From Rhizobacter koreensis (lineage in GTDB: Bacteria > Pseudomonadota > Gammaproteobacteria > Burkholderiales > Burkholderiaceae_C), in NCBI RefSeq assembly GCF_013366375.1, contig NZ_JABWMJ010000001.1, positions 248,001-312,000 on the forward strand: DNA of 64,000 bases. Direction: 5' to 3'. The position numbers and the translations under genes are program-made. Below the pieces are notes generated by a model. It was not told where the DNA came from and ran no database searches. It worked only from the letters and a program-made list of their open reading frames with translations. Shown in pieces: positions 39,633-48,919 of the stretch (position 1 is its first letter; each line of letters starts with the position of its first letter).

Positions 39633-41384
39633 TCACTGCACCCGGATCGCCTTGGCGGTCTTGGTGGCGTCGAACAGCAGCTTGCTCGGCCACGTCGGCC
39701 AGGTGACGCCGAGCGACGGGTTGTTCGGATTGCCGTTGCGGGCGAACGCGCCGACGCTGTCCATCATCGCCGCCGACAGGTCGAGACGGCCGGCGCGGTT
39801 GGCGGTGCCGCCGATCACGTTCGAGAACAGCGACGGGCCGAAGTTGCCGAACACGAACGGCAGGTCGAACGCGTGCGCGGCGCCGTAGATGTCGTTCCAC
39901 GGCGCGGCTTCCTCGTCCCAGTCGAATTGGTAGTACCAGACGTCGGCCTGCTGGGTCTTGAGGGCGTTGAGGATGTTGTCGCGGCTCGCGATGAAGAAGA
40001 TCCGGTTCAGCAGGTCGGTGGCGGCGTTGAAGCCGGTCACCGGCGTCGTCACCGGCAGGTACTGCGCCGGGATCCACTGCGCGAGCGTCACGGTCGGCGC
40101 CGCGTCGGGGTTGTAGTTGAACTGCGTGTTGAAGAGCTGCGCGTCGGTCACCAGGCGGCCGCTGCGCCCGCCGAGAGCCGGCGACAGCGCGAGGAAGGTC
40201 GGGAACAGCTTGGCCTCGTCGCGCGTGTTGCTGGCGAGCACCGGCACCTTCACGTAGTTGCCGTTGCCGATCGCGGCGACCGGGTCGACCGGCAGCACGG
40301 TGCCGTCGGGGATCGGCCCCGAGCCCGAGAGCCCGAGCGGCGCCAGCCGCGTCAGCAGCGTCGACAGCAGCTCGGCCGGCGTGCGCTGGCGCAGGAACGC
40401 CGCCATGTCGCCGTTCGACTGCGTCGTGAGATAAGTGTTCGCCGAGGTCACGTCGGTGGCCCGACCATTGACGATGAGCTGCTGCTGCAGCAGCGCATTG
40501 CCTTGCGCGAGCGCGCTCGCCGCCGTGTTGAGCGTCGGCAGGCTGCCCGCCGGCAGGTTGGACGCGAGCGAAAGCCCGCCGCTCATCGGCATCACGCGGT
40601 GGAACAGCCTGGGGCTCGCGTTCACCATCAGCGGCGACGTCATCAGCGCCCACACGTCGATCGCGCCGGCCGACTGGCCCATGATCGTGACGTTGCCCGG
40701 GTCGCCGCCGAAGTTGGCGATGTTGCGGTTCACGAACTCGAGCGCCTTGATGTTGTCGAGCAGCGCGAAGTTGCCCGAGTCCTCGCGCACGTCACCGGTC
40801 TTGAGCTGCGGCAGATTCAGGAAGCCGAAGATGCCGAGCCGGTAGTTCACCGTCACGACCACGGCATTGGCCTTATTGGCGAGGTTGGCGCCCTCGTAGA
40901 CGGGGTCGGCGGTGTAGCCCGAGACGTTGCTGCCGCCGTGGATGAACACGACGACCGGCAGGTTCTCGTTGTTGTTGGCCGGCCGCCAGATGTTGAGATA
41001 GAGGCAGTCCTCGCTGCCGACGGCCTGGTTCAGCGTGGTGCCGATCGTCGCGTCGTGGCGGTTGTTGGCACCCGGCCCGTAGATGCGGCCGTATTGCACG
41101 CACGCGTTGCCGTACTGGTTGGCGCTGCGCGTCGTCGTCCAACGGTCGGGGTCGACCGGCGCGCGCCAGCGCAGCGCGCCGACCGGAGGCTTGGCGAAGG
41201 GGATGCCTTTCCACGACACGGTGCCGTTCGCCGAGGCCTCGTTCATGCCCTCGACGCTGCCGAAGGCGGTCGCTCGCGTGAGCGCGACCTCGTCGTCGTT
41301 GTCGTCGTCGCCGCCGCCGCAGGCGGCCAGACCGAGGGCGGTGATGACGGCCATGCTGGCCGCCTTGAAGAAACGCAGGGACAT
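39633..41384 (-). CDS. Type-B carboxylesterase/lipase, lipoprotein
   Basis: The 583-residue esterase has a signal peptide with lipobox GLAAC at about residue 20 followed by an acidic GGGDDDNDDE linker, indicating an exported, lipid-anchored enzyme. The type-B motifs are present: WKGIPFAKPPVGALRW, the EDCLYLNIW block, the oxyanion FIHGG and the nucleophile GQSAGAIDV. The HAFDLPFVFGN histidine region is near residue 500. It would hydrolyse carboxyl esters in the periplasm or at the cell surface. It is a single gene. Confidence 0.92.
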   Translation of the reverse strand: MSLRFFKAASMAVITALGLAACGGGDDDNDDEVALTRATAFGSVEGMNEASANGTVSWKGIPFAKPPVGALRWRAPVDPDRWTTTRSANQYGNACVQYGRIYGPGANNRHDATIGTTLNQAVGSEDCLYLNIWRPANNNENLPVVVFIHGGSNVSGYTADPVYEGANLANKANAVVVTVNYRLGIFGFLNLPQLKTGDVREDSGNFALLDNIKALEFVNRNIANFGGDPGNVTIMGQSAGAIDVWALMTSPLMVNASPRLFHRVMPMSGGLSLASNLPAGSLPTLNTAASALAQGNALLQQQLIVNGRATDVTSANTYLTTQSNGDMAAFLRQRTPAELLSTLLTRLAPLGLSGSGPIPDGTVLPVDPVAAIGNGNYVKVPVLASNTRDEAKLFPTFLALSPALGGRSGRLVTDAQLFNTQFNYNPDAAPTVTLAQWIPAQYLPVTTPVTGFNAATDLLNRIFFIASRDNILNALKTQQADVWYYQFDWDEEAAPWNDIYGAAHAFDLPFVFGNFGPSLFSNVIGGTANRAGRLDLSAAMMDSVGAFARNGNPNNPSLGVTWPTWPSKLLFDATKTAKAIRVQ

Positions 41385-41584
41385 GGCTGATGGCTTTCGG
41401 TTGCGGTGGAGGGGCACGCGCGCTGCGGGCCGACGGCCGTCGGACGTTCGCGCGCAGCGATCATGCGCGAGCGGCGTCGTTGCGGCGCTGCGGAAGTCGC
41501 TACTTGACGCGGCGGCCGCGAACGCACACGGGGCAGACGTCGGCGTCGTGGATGGGGCGCCCATGCAGCGAGCGCAGCGCCGCG

Positions 41585-42226
41585 TCAGGCCGCGAGCGTC
41601 GGCCCGACGGGCACCTCGACCGGCGCCGCGTCGTCGGTCTTCACGCTGGTGTCGGGGCGTTCGTAGGTGCCGATCAGGAGCCCGCTCGCCACCGCGTGCT
41701 CGCGCAGCGCCTCCAGCACCTCGTCGCGGCCCGGGACGGCCGAGAACGGCTCGGCACCGGCGAGCGCGAACACCTGGAACGCGTAGCGATGCACGCCGTG
41801 GCCGGGCGGCGGGTCGGGCGGCAGCCAGCTCGACTGCAGGAACGAGTTGCGCCCCGTCTTGAGGCCGTTGCCGTCGTGGTCGGGGCTGTCGAGCGCGCCT
41901 TCGGGCAGCGCCCCGTCCTCGGCGGCGAGCTCGACGACGATCGCGTGCACCAGCGGCTGCGGCGTCGGCGCATCCGCGTCCTCGACGATCAGCACCAGCG
42001 CGGTTGCGGCCGACGGCACGCCCGTCCACTGCAGCGGCGGCGAGAGCCCCGCGCCGTCGGCGGTGTAGCGCTCGGGAATCGGTGCGTGGTCGACGAACGC
42101 GAGGCTCTGCACCGCGATTGCGGCCGTGCCCTGGCGCAGGTCGATCTGGTTGAACGCGATCTTGTCCAGGCCGGCGCGCTGGTTGCGCAACGCATGGCCG
42201 AGCACGTCGGGCAGCTTCTCGAGCAT
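41585..42226 (-). CDS. YbhB/YbcL family (phosphatidylethanolamine-binding-like) protein
   Basis: The 213-residue cytosolic PEBP-fold protein has ERYTADGAGLSPPLQWTGVPSAATALVLIVEDADAP, the ligand-site motif of Raf-kinase-inhibitor-like proteins. SSWLPPDPPPGHGVHRYAFQVFAL with its GxHRY motif follows. I chose ATG 42226 (MLEKLPDVLGHAL) over an upstream start. The family's role in bacteria is unclear. It is a single gene. Confidence 0.9.
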   Translation of the reverse strand: MLEKLPDVLGHALRNQRAGLDKIAFNQIDLRQGTAAIAVQSLAFVDHAPIPERYTADGAGLSPPLQWTGVPSAATALVLIVEDADAPTPQPLVHAIVVELAAEDGALPEGALDSPDHDGNGLKTGRNSFLQSSWLPPDPPPGHGVHRYAFQVFALAGAEPFSAVPGRDEVLEALREHAVASGLLIGTYERPDTSVKTDDAAPVEVPVGPTLAA

Positions 42227-42412
42227 GAACGTCTCCGTCGTCGCACCGCGGCGGGTGCCGCGCGACCTCGCTTTATACGGCGCGGCGGCCGACCGCCATG
42301 CCCGCACGGTCGAACGCACCCGGCATGCCGCCTGCCTGCCGAGCCGCGCACGGCCTGGTGCATGCAGGCGGCCGTCGCCGTACGATCGGCGCGCTCATCG
42401 ACGGAGGTTCGC

Positions 42413-42808
42413 ATGACCCACAAGCCCCTCGCACTGGTTTCGGTGCTGATCTGCAGCCTGTTCCTCGGTGGCGCCGTCCATGCGGCGAGCGGTGCCGCAT
42501 CGGCGCCCGACGCACCGAGCCGACCGGTGAGCGACGTCGGCTCGAGCGGCGGCGGCGATGCGAGCCGGCCGGTGGTCGGCACCCGGGTCGGCGGCAGCCC
42601 GGCCGACGCCGCGTTCCGCGCCGCGCACCAGCAGAGCGGCGCCGACTACCGCCGCGCCCGCGACGCCTGCAACGCCGGCCCGCGCGACAAGCGCAGCCCC
42701 TGCCTCAAAGGCGCGCGCGACGCGCTCCAGCAGGCGCGCCTCGAGGCGCGCGTCCAGCACGACGCGGCCAAGCGCGCCGAACGCGCGGCAAGCGCTAAGG
42801 CGCGCTGA
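42413..42808 (+). CDS. Hypothetical exported basic protein
   Basis: The 131-residue protein has a signal peptide MTHKPLALVSVLICSLFLGGAVHA and a GGAGG ribosome site. The mature chain begins with a flexible Ala/Ser/Gly stretch. It then has RRARDACNAGPRDKRSPCLKGARDALQQARLEARVQHDAAKRAERA, a basic helix with two cysteines. It may be a periplasmic coiled-coil protein; no family is recognised. Confidence 0.65.
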   Translation: MTHKPLALVSVLICSLFLGGAVHAASGAASAPDAPSRPVSDVGSSGGGDASRPVVGTRVGGSPADAAFRAAHQQSGADYRRARDACNAGPRDKRSPCLKGARDALQQARLEARVQHDAAKRAERAASAKAR

Positions 42809-43250
42809 GGCGGCGAGCGTGAGCCGCACCCCTCACTGCGTCACGGCTCCACGCATTCGCCGACCAAACGGCCCGACCAATTCCTCCACAGCGATGCCCT
42901 GGCTGGCCGAGCGCCGCACCGCGCGGGCCGAGCCCGCTCGGCCCGGCCCGGCTCGGCTCGGTCTGTCCCAGACTGGAAGGCTTTCCCGGCCTTCGTCGCG
43001 ACGAAGTCCGCGCCGACCCGATCTCTCGTCAAAACTGCGCACCATTCGTCGGGACGGGGCCAGCCCCGATTGCCGAGGCAATCGTTAGCGCCGATAACCA
43101 CTGACGTGCATTCCCCCACCCGCCCGTTCTCCTACGCCGTCTTGCCGCTCCATCCGACGGGGCGCGGGCGTTCCCGAAAGCATCATGGTTGAAGCTGCCG
43201 GGCCGTCCGACATCCCGGCTTCGTGTTCAACCCACGCGAGAGACAGTCGG
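42809..43250. other. Non-coding stretch with palindrome
   Basis: The 440 bases hold no convincing gene. They include a run of short CGGC/CTCGG repeats (about 42925-42962) and a perfect 16-base palindrome CTTCGTCGCGACGAAG at 42991-43006 that could be a regulatory site for the following esterase. Local GC is lower than in the genes on each side. Confidence 0.5.
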
Positions 43251-44198
43251 ATGCCCAACAGAGCCCAGGTCGCAACGAAGCCCGCGCCAGCCGGTCTGGT
43301 CGACGGCATCTTCACCAACTTTGCGGGAACCCTGGACTACAAGCTCTACCGGTCGCCGAACCTGCGCAAGCGCCCGCCGCTGTTCGTGATGCTGCACGGC
43401 GGCTCACAGAACGCGCTCGACTTCGCCACCGGCACGCGCATGAACGAGCTCGCCGACGAGTGCGGCGGCATCGTGCTGTACCCCGAGCAATCGAAGCGCG
43501 CCAACGCGCTCGGCTGCTGGAACTGGTTCGACACCCGTCACCAGTGCGCCGAGAGCGGCGAGCCAGCGATGATCGCCGGCCTCACGCGGGCGGTGATCGC
43601 CGAGAACCACTGCGACCCCACGCGCGTCTACGTCGGCGGCATGTCGGCGGGCGGCGCGATGGCGCTGATCCTCGGCAAGGCCTACCCCGACCTCTACGCC
43701 GCGGTCGGCGTGCACTCGGGTGTGCCCTGTGGCGCAGCCAACGACCTGTTCTCGGCGTGGCAGACCATGAGCAACGGCCCGTCGTCGCGCTTTCACGCGT
43801 CGCGAGAGCCGCATCCGGTGGCGACCATCGTCTTCCACGGCGACCGCGACTACACGGTGCACCTCTCGAATGCTCAGGCCATTCACGCACAGGCGCTCTG
43901 CGGCACGGTCGACCGCTCGGGCGAGCTGTCGGCGAACGGCCCGATCCATCTGCCGGGCGGCCGCGCGGTCACCCGTGTCACGCAGCCGGGCCGGCGCGGC
44001 ATCGCCGACGCCGAGCTGTGGATCATCCACGGCGCCGGCCACGCCTGGGCCGGTGGCAACGCCGCTGCGAGCTACACCGACGCCGACGGCCCCAATGCAT
44101 CGCGCGAGATGCTGCGCTTCTTCCTGCAGCACCGGCTGCGCCAGCGCGGCGTGCAGCGGCGCAGCGACGTCACGTCGGGCGAGCCGCGGGCCGCGTAG
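43251..44198 (+). CDS. PHB depolymerase family esterase (paralogue 2)
   Basis: A protein of about 315 residues, paralogous to the esterase at 16.3-17.4 kb but without its helical leader. FVMLHGGSQNALDFATGTRMNELAD, the nucleophile GMSAGGAMAL, FHGDRDYTVHLSN and GAGHAWAGGNAAA give a complete Ser-Asp-His triad. Paired cysteines (LGCWNWF, HQCAESGE) may form a disulfide. The start may be ATG 43251 or ATG 43185. There is no signal peptide, so it is probably intracellular or exported by another route. The gene ends 250 bases before the next gene, in a gap with no feature. Confidence 0.88.
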   Translation: MPNRAQVATKPAPAGLVDGIFTNFAGTLDYKLYRSPNLRKRPPLFVMLHGGSQNALDFATGTRMNELADECGGIVLYPEQSKRANALGCWNWFDTRHQCAESGEPAMIAGLTRAVIAENHCDPTRVYVGGMSAGGAMALILGKAYPDLYAAVGVHSGVPCGAANDLFSAWQTMSNGPSSRFHASREPHPVATIVFHGDRDYTVHLSNAQAIHAQALCGTVDRSGELSANGPIHLPGGRAVTRVTQPGRRGIADAELWIIHGAGHAWAGGNAAASYTDADGPNASREMLRFFLQHRLRQRGVQRRSDVTSGEPRAA

Positions 44199-44448
44199 CC
44201 CGGCGGTCCGCGATCGTCGCAGCGCCGCGATAGCGCTCGCGGCTCGTCGGTCCGACCTTTCGCCCGCGTCCGCCTGCGTGACGCAGCGCCCGCAGCGGCG
44301 CGATCGCCCGAGCGGCGTCGCTCGCCGCTGTAACCGCTAAGCCCCTACGCCACGTGCCGTTCGGCCACGGCCCGTCATCCGCATCGGCGACACTCCCGAA
44401 CCTCGGGAAAACCCGTGCCGCCGGCGAGCCGGTGCAGCGCGCGCCGCG

Positions 44449-45438
44449 ATGACGTCACCCATCCGAAGCATCTCCGACACCGCCCGCTGGGTCGCGATCT
44501 ACCGTGCGTGGGAGTCGGCGCGTCCGGACCGCCTGTTCGACGACCCGTACGCGAGCCGCATGGCCGGTGCGCGCGGCGACGCCATTGTGCAGAGCCTGCC
44601 GCACGGCGAGTCGATGGCGTGGGCGATCGTCGTTCGCACCGCCGTCTTCGACGACATGATCGTGCGCGCGGTCGCGGACGGCGCCGGCACGGTGCTGAAC
44701 CTCGGCGCCGGCCTCTGCACGCGAGCGTTCCGCCTCGATCTGCCGCCGACGCTCGACTGGATCGACGTCGACCTGCCCGACATCGTCGACTGGCGCCGCC
44801 ACTGCCTGGGCGAGGCGCGTCCGGCGTGCCGCCACGAGCACCGCGCGGTCGACCTCACCGACGCCGCCGCGCGGCAGCGGCTGCTCGCCGATGCCACCGA
44901 CCGCGGCAAGCCCGTGCTCGTGGTGAGCGAAGGCCTGCTGGTCTACATGGCCCCGGAGCACGTCGCGGCGCTCGCGCGCGAGCTGCACGCCGACCCGCGC
45001 GTGACCGCGTGGGTCACCGACCTCGTGACGCCGATGCTCGTGAATACCTTCGGCACGTTGTGGCGCGCGCATCTTGACAGCGCCCGCGCGCCGTTCCGGT
45101 TCGCGCCCGCCGACCCGCCGGCGTTCTTCGCGCCGCTCGGCTGGCACGAGGGCGAATGCCGATCGATGTGGGACGAGTCGCAGCGCCTCAGCCGCGCGGT
45201 GCCGATCGGCTGGTGGTGGGACCTGTTCGGCCGTTTCCTGCTGCCCGACGTCTACGCCAGGCTGCGCCGCATGGCGACCATCGTGCGGCTCGAGCGCCAG
45301 CCGCCCACGGGCGGCGCCGCATGGGCCGCGTCGCCATCGTCGGCGCCATGCAGCAGGAACTGCATGCGCTGCTCGAAGCCATGCCCGACGAGTCCCCGCT
45401 GCGCCGCGCCGGACGCGAGTTCTGGGCCGGCCACCTGA
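44449..45438 (+). CDS. Leucine carboxyl/TIGR00027-type SAM methyltransferase
   Basis: The 329-residue protein follows the Ppm1/Tcmp O-methyltransferase family: VLNLGAGLCTRAFRLDLPP (motif I), WIDVDLPDIVDWRRHCL, VSEGLLVYMAP and LVTPMLVN. Such enzymes methylate carboxylates of small molecules or polyketides. The real C-terminus is uncertain: the frame runs 118 bases into the nucleosidase gene that follows, where its composition (Cys/Ser/Pro-rich) looks non-coding. The last genuine residues may be near RMATIVRLERQ. Confidence 0.82.
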   Translation: MTSPIRSISDTARWVAIYRAWESARPDRLFDDPYASRMAGARGDAIVQSLPHGESMAWAIVVRTAVFDDMIVRAVADGAGTVLNLGAGLCTRAFRLDLPPTLDWIDVDLPDIVDWRRHCLGEARPACRHEHRAVDLTDAAARQRLLADATDRGKPVLVVSEGLLVYMAPEHVAALARELHADPRVTAWVTDLVTPMLVNTFGTLWRAHLDSARAPFRFAPADPPAFFAPLGWHEGECRSMWDESQRLSRAVPIGWWWDLFGRFLLPDVYARLRRMATIVRLERQPPTGGAAWAASPSSAPCSRNCMRCSKPCPTSPRCAAPDASSGPAT

Positions 45439-46145
45439 GCGGCCACGCCGTGGTCGTCGCGCTGTCGGGAATCGGCAAGGTCGCCGCGGCGACGACCGCG
45501 ACGCTGCTGCTCGCCGAGTTCGACGACGTCGATCGCGTGGTCTTCACCGGCACCGCGGGCGGCCTCGAGCCCGGCGTCGAGGTCGGCGACATCGTCGTCG
45601 CCGACGCCCTGCTGCAGCACGACTTGGACGCGTCGCCGCTGTTCCCCCGGCACGAGGTGCCGCTGTACGGCACCGACCGTTTTCGCACCGACGTCGCGCT
45701 CTCGGATGCGCTCGCCGACGCGGCGCAACGGACGCTGGCGGCATTCGGTGGCGTCGAGCGCTTGCTGGCGGGCGCGACGGGCGCAAGCCAGGCGGCAGGC
45801 ACCGATCCGCTCGGGGCCTCTGCCATCGCCGCACCCCCGAAGATCGGCCGGGTCCACCGTGGCCTCGTCGTCAGCGGCGACCGCTTCGTGTCCGGTCGCG
45901 CCGAGAACGACGCGCTCTGCCGGCGTCTGCCGGGCGCGCTCGCGGTCGAGATGGAGGGTGCTGCGGTCGCTCAGGTGTGCCACGACTTCGGCGTGCCGTT
46001 CGCGGTCGTCCGCACCATCTCCGATCGCGCCGACGACGCCGCGCACGTCGACTTCACGAGCTTCGTCGAGCAGGTGGCGAGCCGCTACACGCTGGCGATC
46101 GTCGAGCAGTGGCTCGCCGAGACGAGCGCCGTCGAAGCTCGATGA
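45321..46145 (+). CDS. mtnN: 5'-methylthioadenosine/S-adenosylhomocysteine nucleosidase
   Basis: The 274-residue enzyme cleaves MTA and SAH to adenine and a thioribose derivative. MGRVAIVGAMQQELHALLEAM is the family start, FTGTAGGLEPGVEVGDIVV the core, and AVEMEGAAVAQVC with VVRTISDRADD holds the purine-binding Glu and catalytic Asp. An insert of about 25 residues (GATGASQAAGTDPLG) makes it longer than E. coli Pfs (232). It overlaps the upstream methyltransferase frame, which suits a role in removing SAH made by that enzyme. Confidence 0.93.
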   Translation: MGRVAIVGAMQQELHALLEAMPDESPLRRAGREFWAGHLSGHAVVVALSGIGKVAAATTATLLLAEFDDVDRVVFTGTAGGLEPGVEVGDIVVADALLQHDLDASPLFPRHEVPLYGTDRFRTDVALSDALADAAQRTLAAFGGVERLLAGATGASQAAGTDPLGASAIAAPPKIGRVHRGLVVSGDRFVSGRAENDALCRRLPGALAVEMEGAAVAQVCHDFGVPFAVVRTISDRADDAAHVDFTSFVEQVASRYTLAIVEQWLAETSAVEAR

Positions 46146-46215
46146 CTCCGGCTCGGCCGGGATTGCCGCGCCCCGCCGGCAGCCGTACATTTCGTGCCGC
46201 TGCCGGGAGCTGCCG

Positions 46216-47043
46216 ATGACGATCCGCAAGGCCGAACGCACGAACCTGTCGCTCGAGGACGCCGAGCGATCCTTTGACGAGGCGATCACGCTGCCGGGCG
46301 GCGTGGCGCAGATGAGCGAGCAGCCCGACGGCCGCTGGGCCGTGCAGCTCGTGTGGGACGACGAAGGCAGCACGCTCGAGCGCGACGCGTTCGACGCCTT
46401 CGAGAAAGCCGAGCCGCGCCGCACGCGCGGCTTCGACCCCAAGCTCGGCGCGCTGTCGGCGCGCTTCGAGAGCAACGGCAACCCGGGCTCGATCGGCCAC
46501 GACTCGACCGGCGGCTTCTCGTACGGCGCGTATCAGATCGCGACCAAGACCGGCACCATGGCCGAGTTCCTGAAGTTCCTCGAGAAAAACGCGCCGGCCA
46601 TCGCGGCCAGGCTCGACGCCGCCGGCGGCGCCCGCGGTGCGTCGGCCGGCACGCCCGAGTTCAAGGCGGCCTGGCGCGACCTCGGCAAGAGCGACCCGGC
46701 GTTCGCCGACGCCCAGCACGCGTTCATCCAGTCGACCCACTACGACCCGTGCTGCGCGCGCATCCGCAAGAACCTGGGCCTCGACGTGGAGGCGCGCTCG
46801 CCCGCGCTGCGCAACGTGGTGTGGTCGGTCGCGGTGCAGCACGGGCCCGCCAACAAGATCTTCGACAACGCGCTGGCCGGCAAGGACTGCGCGCAGCTTC
46901 AGGACGCGTCGATCATCGACGCGGTGTACGGCGAGCGCTCGAAAGTCGAGCGCTACTTCGCGCGATCGACGCCGCAGGTGAAGGCGGCTCTGGTGGCGCG
47001 GTTCGCCGAGGAGCGAAGGCTGGCCGAGCGGATGCTGGGCTGA
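46216..47043 (+). CDS. Lysozyme-like/VgrG-related putative peptidoglycan hydrolase
   Basis: The 275-residue protein has a 75-residue N-terminal domain (MTIRKAERTNLSLEDAERSF...WAVQLVWDDEG). A lysozyme-like domain follows: LSARFESNGNPGSIGHDSTGGFSYGAYQIATKTG, where the Glu in RFESNG is a plausible catalytic acid. It ends with QHGPANKIFDNAL and HYDPCCARI. Similar domains occur in VgrG-related and phage-type cell-wall enzymes. There is no signal peptide, so delivery by a secretion system or lysis is possible. No type VI or phage genes are adjacent. A standalone effector or prophage remnant are both possible. Confidence 0.65.
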   Translation: MTIRKAERTNLSLEDAERSFDEAITLPGGVAQMSEQPDGRWAVQLVWDDEGSTLERDAFDAFEKAEPRRTRGFDPKLGALSARFESNGNPGSIGHDSTGGFSYGAYQIATKTGTMAEFLKFLEKNAPAIAARLDAAGGARGASAGTPEFKAAWRDLGKSDPAFADAQHAFIQSTHYDPCCARIRKNLGLDVEARSPALRNVVWSVAVQHGPANKIFDNALAGKDCAQLQDASIIDAVYGERSKVERYFARSTPQVKAALVARFAEERRLAERMLG

Positions 47044-47184
47044 CGGCGACCCGCAGGGTTCGGGCTGCTGCAAGGTGCCGAGGCTTCACGCGAATGGTCT
47101 GACCACGTCAGGCGGGCTCCGGCCGCGACGCGCGCGTCCTCCAGGCGCGCCGCCGCGGGCGTCTCCCGCATCGCGACCGCGCCA

Positions 47185-48156
47185 TCACGCAGTTTTCCGC
47201 AGCGCCAGCGCCACGCCCCCGAGCGTGAGCCCGAGCGCCGCCACCTCGCGCAGACCCAGCGGCTCGCCCACCACGAACGCGGCAGCGACCACGCCGATCA
47301 CCGGCGTGAGCAGCGTCGCCAGCGACGCGGTGGTCGGCGGCAGACGGCGCAGCGCGGCAAACCACGACAGGTAGCACAGGCCCATGGGCACCGCGGTCAT
47401 GTAGAGCATCAGCGCCCAGCCGGTGGCGCTGACCTCGGCCAACGCCGGGCGCTCGATCGTCAGGCCGAGCACAAGCATCGGGATGCAGCCGAGGCTCAGC
47501 TGCCAGGCCAGCGACGCCACCGGGCGCAGCTCGACCAACGGACGCAGCGCAACGGTACTGAGTGCGAACCCCAGCGCCGAGCCCAGCGCAAGCGCGGCGC
47601 CGAACAGCTGGTCGCCACCGAGGTGAAAGCCGCCGCTCCCGAACAGGTACCAGAGCCCGCCCATGCAGAGCACGAGCCCCGCTGTCGCCCGCAGCGTGGG
47701 CTGCTCGCCACGAATCGGCCAGGCCAGCAGCGTCGCCCACACCGGCATCGTGTAGACCAGCAGCGCGCACTGGCTCACGCTGAGCCAGCGCATCGCCACG
47801 GTCGCGAAACCCATCCAGGCGAACACGTTGAGGGCGGACGCCGCGACGAGCCGCCCCACCAGCGCCCGCGGCACCACCAGCGTCTGGCCCAGAACCAACG
47901 CGGCCAGCACGCACACCAGCCCGGCCACCGAGCCCGCGGCGCCGCGGGCGAACAGCGGCGGCAACTCCCGCAGCAACACCTTCATCGCCGGCCAGTTCAG
48001 GCCCCAGCCGAGCGAGGTGACGAGCAGGCACAGGAAGCCGAGGGTGCGGGTGGGAGGGTGAGCGGCAGAGGGCACGGCGGCGGGGGTATCCGAGGCTGCA
48101 CGCGCGGCAGCTGGGCGAGTATCGATGAGCGACCGGATGTGAGCTGCCAGCGCCAT
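47185..48156 (-). CDS. EamA-family (DMT) transporter
   Basis: The 323-residue inner-membrane protein has a 35-residue cytosolic leader and ten predicted helices in two EamA repeats. SLGWGLNWPAMKVLLRELPPLF begins the first repeat, and LFGAALALGSALGFALST and LATLLTPVIGVVAAAFVVGEPLGLRE lie in the second. It probably exports an amino acid or other metabolite. It is distinct from the RhtA-like protein at 25 kb. It is the last core-like gene before the lower-GC region. Confidence 0.9.
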   Translation of the reverse strand: MALAAHIRSLIDTRPAAARAASDTPAAVPSAAHPPTRTLGFLCLLVTSLGWGLNWPAMKVLLRELPPLFARGAAGSVAGLVCVLAALVLGQTLVVPRALVGRLVAASALNVFAWMGFATVAMRWLSVSQCALLVYTMPVWATLLAWPIRGEQPTLRATAGLVLCMGGLWYLFGSGGFHLGGDQLFGAALALGSALGFALSTVALRPLVELRPVASLAWQLSLGCIPMLVLGLTIERPALAEVSATGWALMLYMTAVPMGLCYLSWFAALRRLPPTTASLATLLTPVIGVVAAAFVVGEPLGLREVAALGLTLGGVALALRKTA

Positions 48157-48472
48157 TGCAAGTGGATGGCGTCTCGAGATTGGGTGCCGGCCCCAGCCCG
48201 GCGTGTCGGTGGCGCATGTCCTCAGCGAGTCGTGGACACCCGCCTCGAAGGGCTACGGATGCTGGCTTTACTTCACGACGGCTGAGACGCGGGACGCGAA
48301 GGTCCCTAGGTGCGTGAACCTGGTGGCATGCGACGTACAGCTAGAGACTGAACTGCGTCCCTCGCGCTTTTTCCGCAACTGCCCGCTTTGCTTGGAAGCC
48401 GCCCCTCTAGCATTACCCAGCTGGCCCTCTCCTCTATGTCTATAGTGGCCAACCTCGGTGGCGTGAAGAGCT
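48157..48472. other. Non-coding boundary of the lower-GC region
   Basis: No gene is supported in these 316 bases. Base composition drops clearly from about 48.2 kb onward (for example ATGTCTATAGTGGCC near 48440), marking the edge of a possible island. No direct repeat or tRNA was seen here. Confidence 0.5.
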
Positions 48473-48919
48473 CTATTTAGCCGCCGGCGAGGGCGGGTTG
48501 GCCGTTGAGTCGGAAAGCGCTTCAACACCCATTTCGCTCCGTACACGTGTCAGAACGCTCTGCACCAGGATCTCCTCCTGTGCGACCCATAGCCTCGGGG
48601 CCGCGTAGCCGGCGATGATCGACAGCCCAATCAGTCTCGCGAAAGTCGCCGCCGAGGGTTGCATTGCACCGACGAAGTACAGCGCCACCAGGAAGCCGAG
48701 AATTGCTCCAAGGCTGAGCCGCGCGCCGATCCATCCGATGCGAAAAAGGGCTATGGCGGGCTTAGCGAAGCGCACGCTCGTTCCGCTCGGGAAGCGCTGC
48801 AGATCGCCGGCTTGAACCAGCACGTGAGCCCAGCTCCCTATGAGGCCCCCGACCGGGCAGAAGAGCAGAAGAGCGAAGTCGTATGCCGTAAAGCCCAGCG
48901 CAGTGAGTACTTGGAACAT
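48473..48919 (-). CDS. Hypothetical small membrane protein
   Basis: The 148-residue protein has four hydrophobic segments, at about 5-30, 52-75, 80-95 and 100-115 (TALGFTAYDFALLLFCPVGG, LSLGAILGFLVALYFVGAM, LIGLSIIAGYAA). It ends with a soluble Ser/Pro-rich tail. No family is recognised. It lies in lower-GC DNA and has its own unit. It may belong with the other island genes, but no functional link can be read from the sequence. Confidence 0.6.
   Translation of the reverse strand: MFQVLTALGFTAYDFALLLFCPVGGLIGSWAHVLVQAGDLQRFPSGTSVRFAKPAIALFRIGWIGARLSLGAILGFLVALYFVGAMQPSAATFARLIGLSIIAGYAAPRLWVAQEEILVQSVLTRVRSEMGVEALSDSTANPPSPAAK

Noticed and set aside
42925-42962. CGGC/CTCGG runs resembling a CRISPR or minisatellite
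   Set aside because: The units are five to seven bases, irregular and without spacers; this is just local low complexity.
48203-48445. An 80-residue plus-strand open frame at the island edge
   Set aside because: There is no ribosome site, no recognisable domain and no coding-like third-position pattern.
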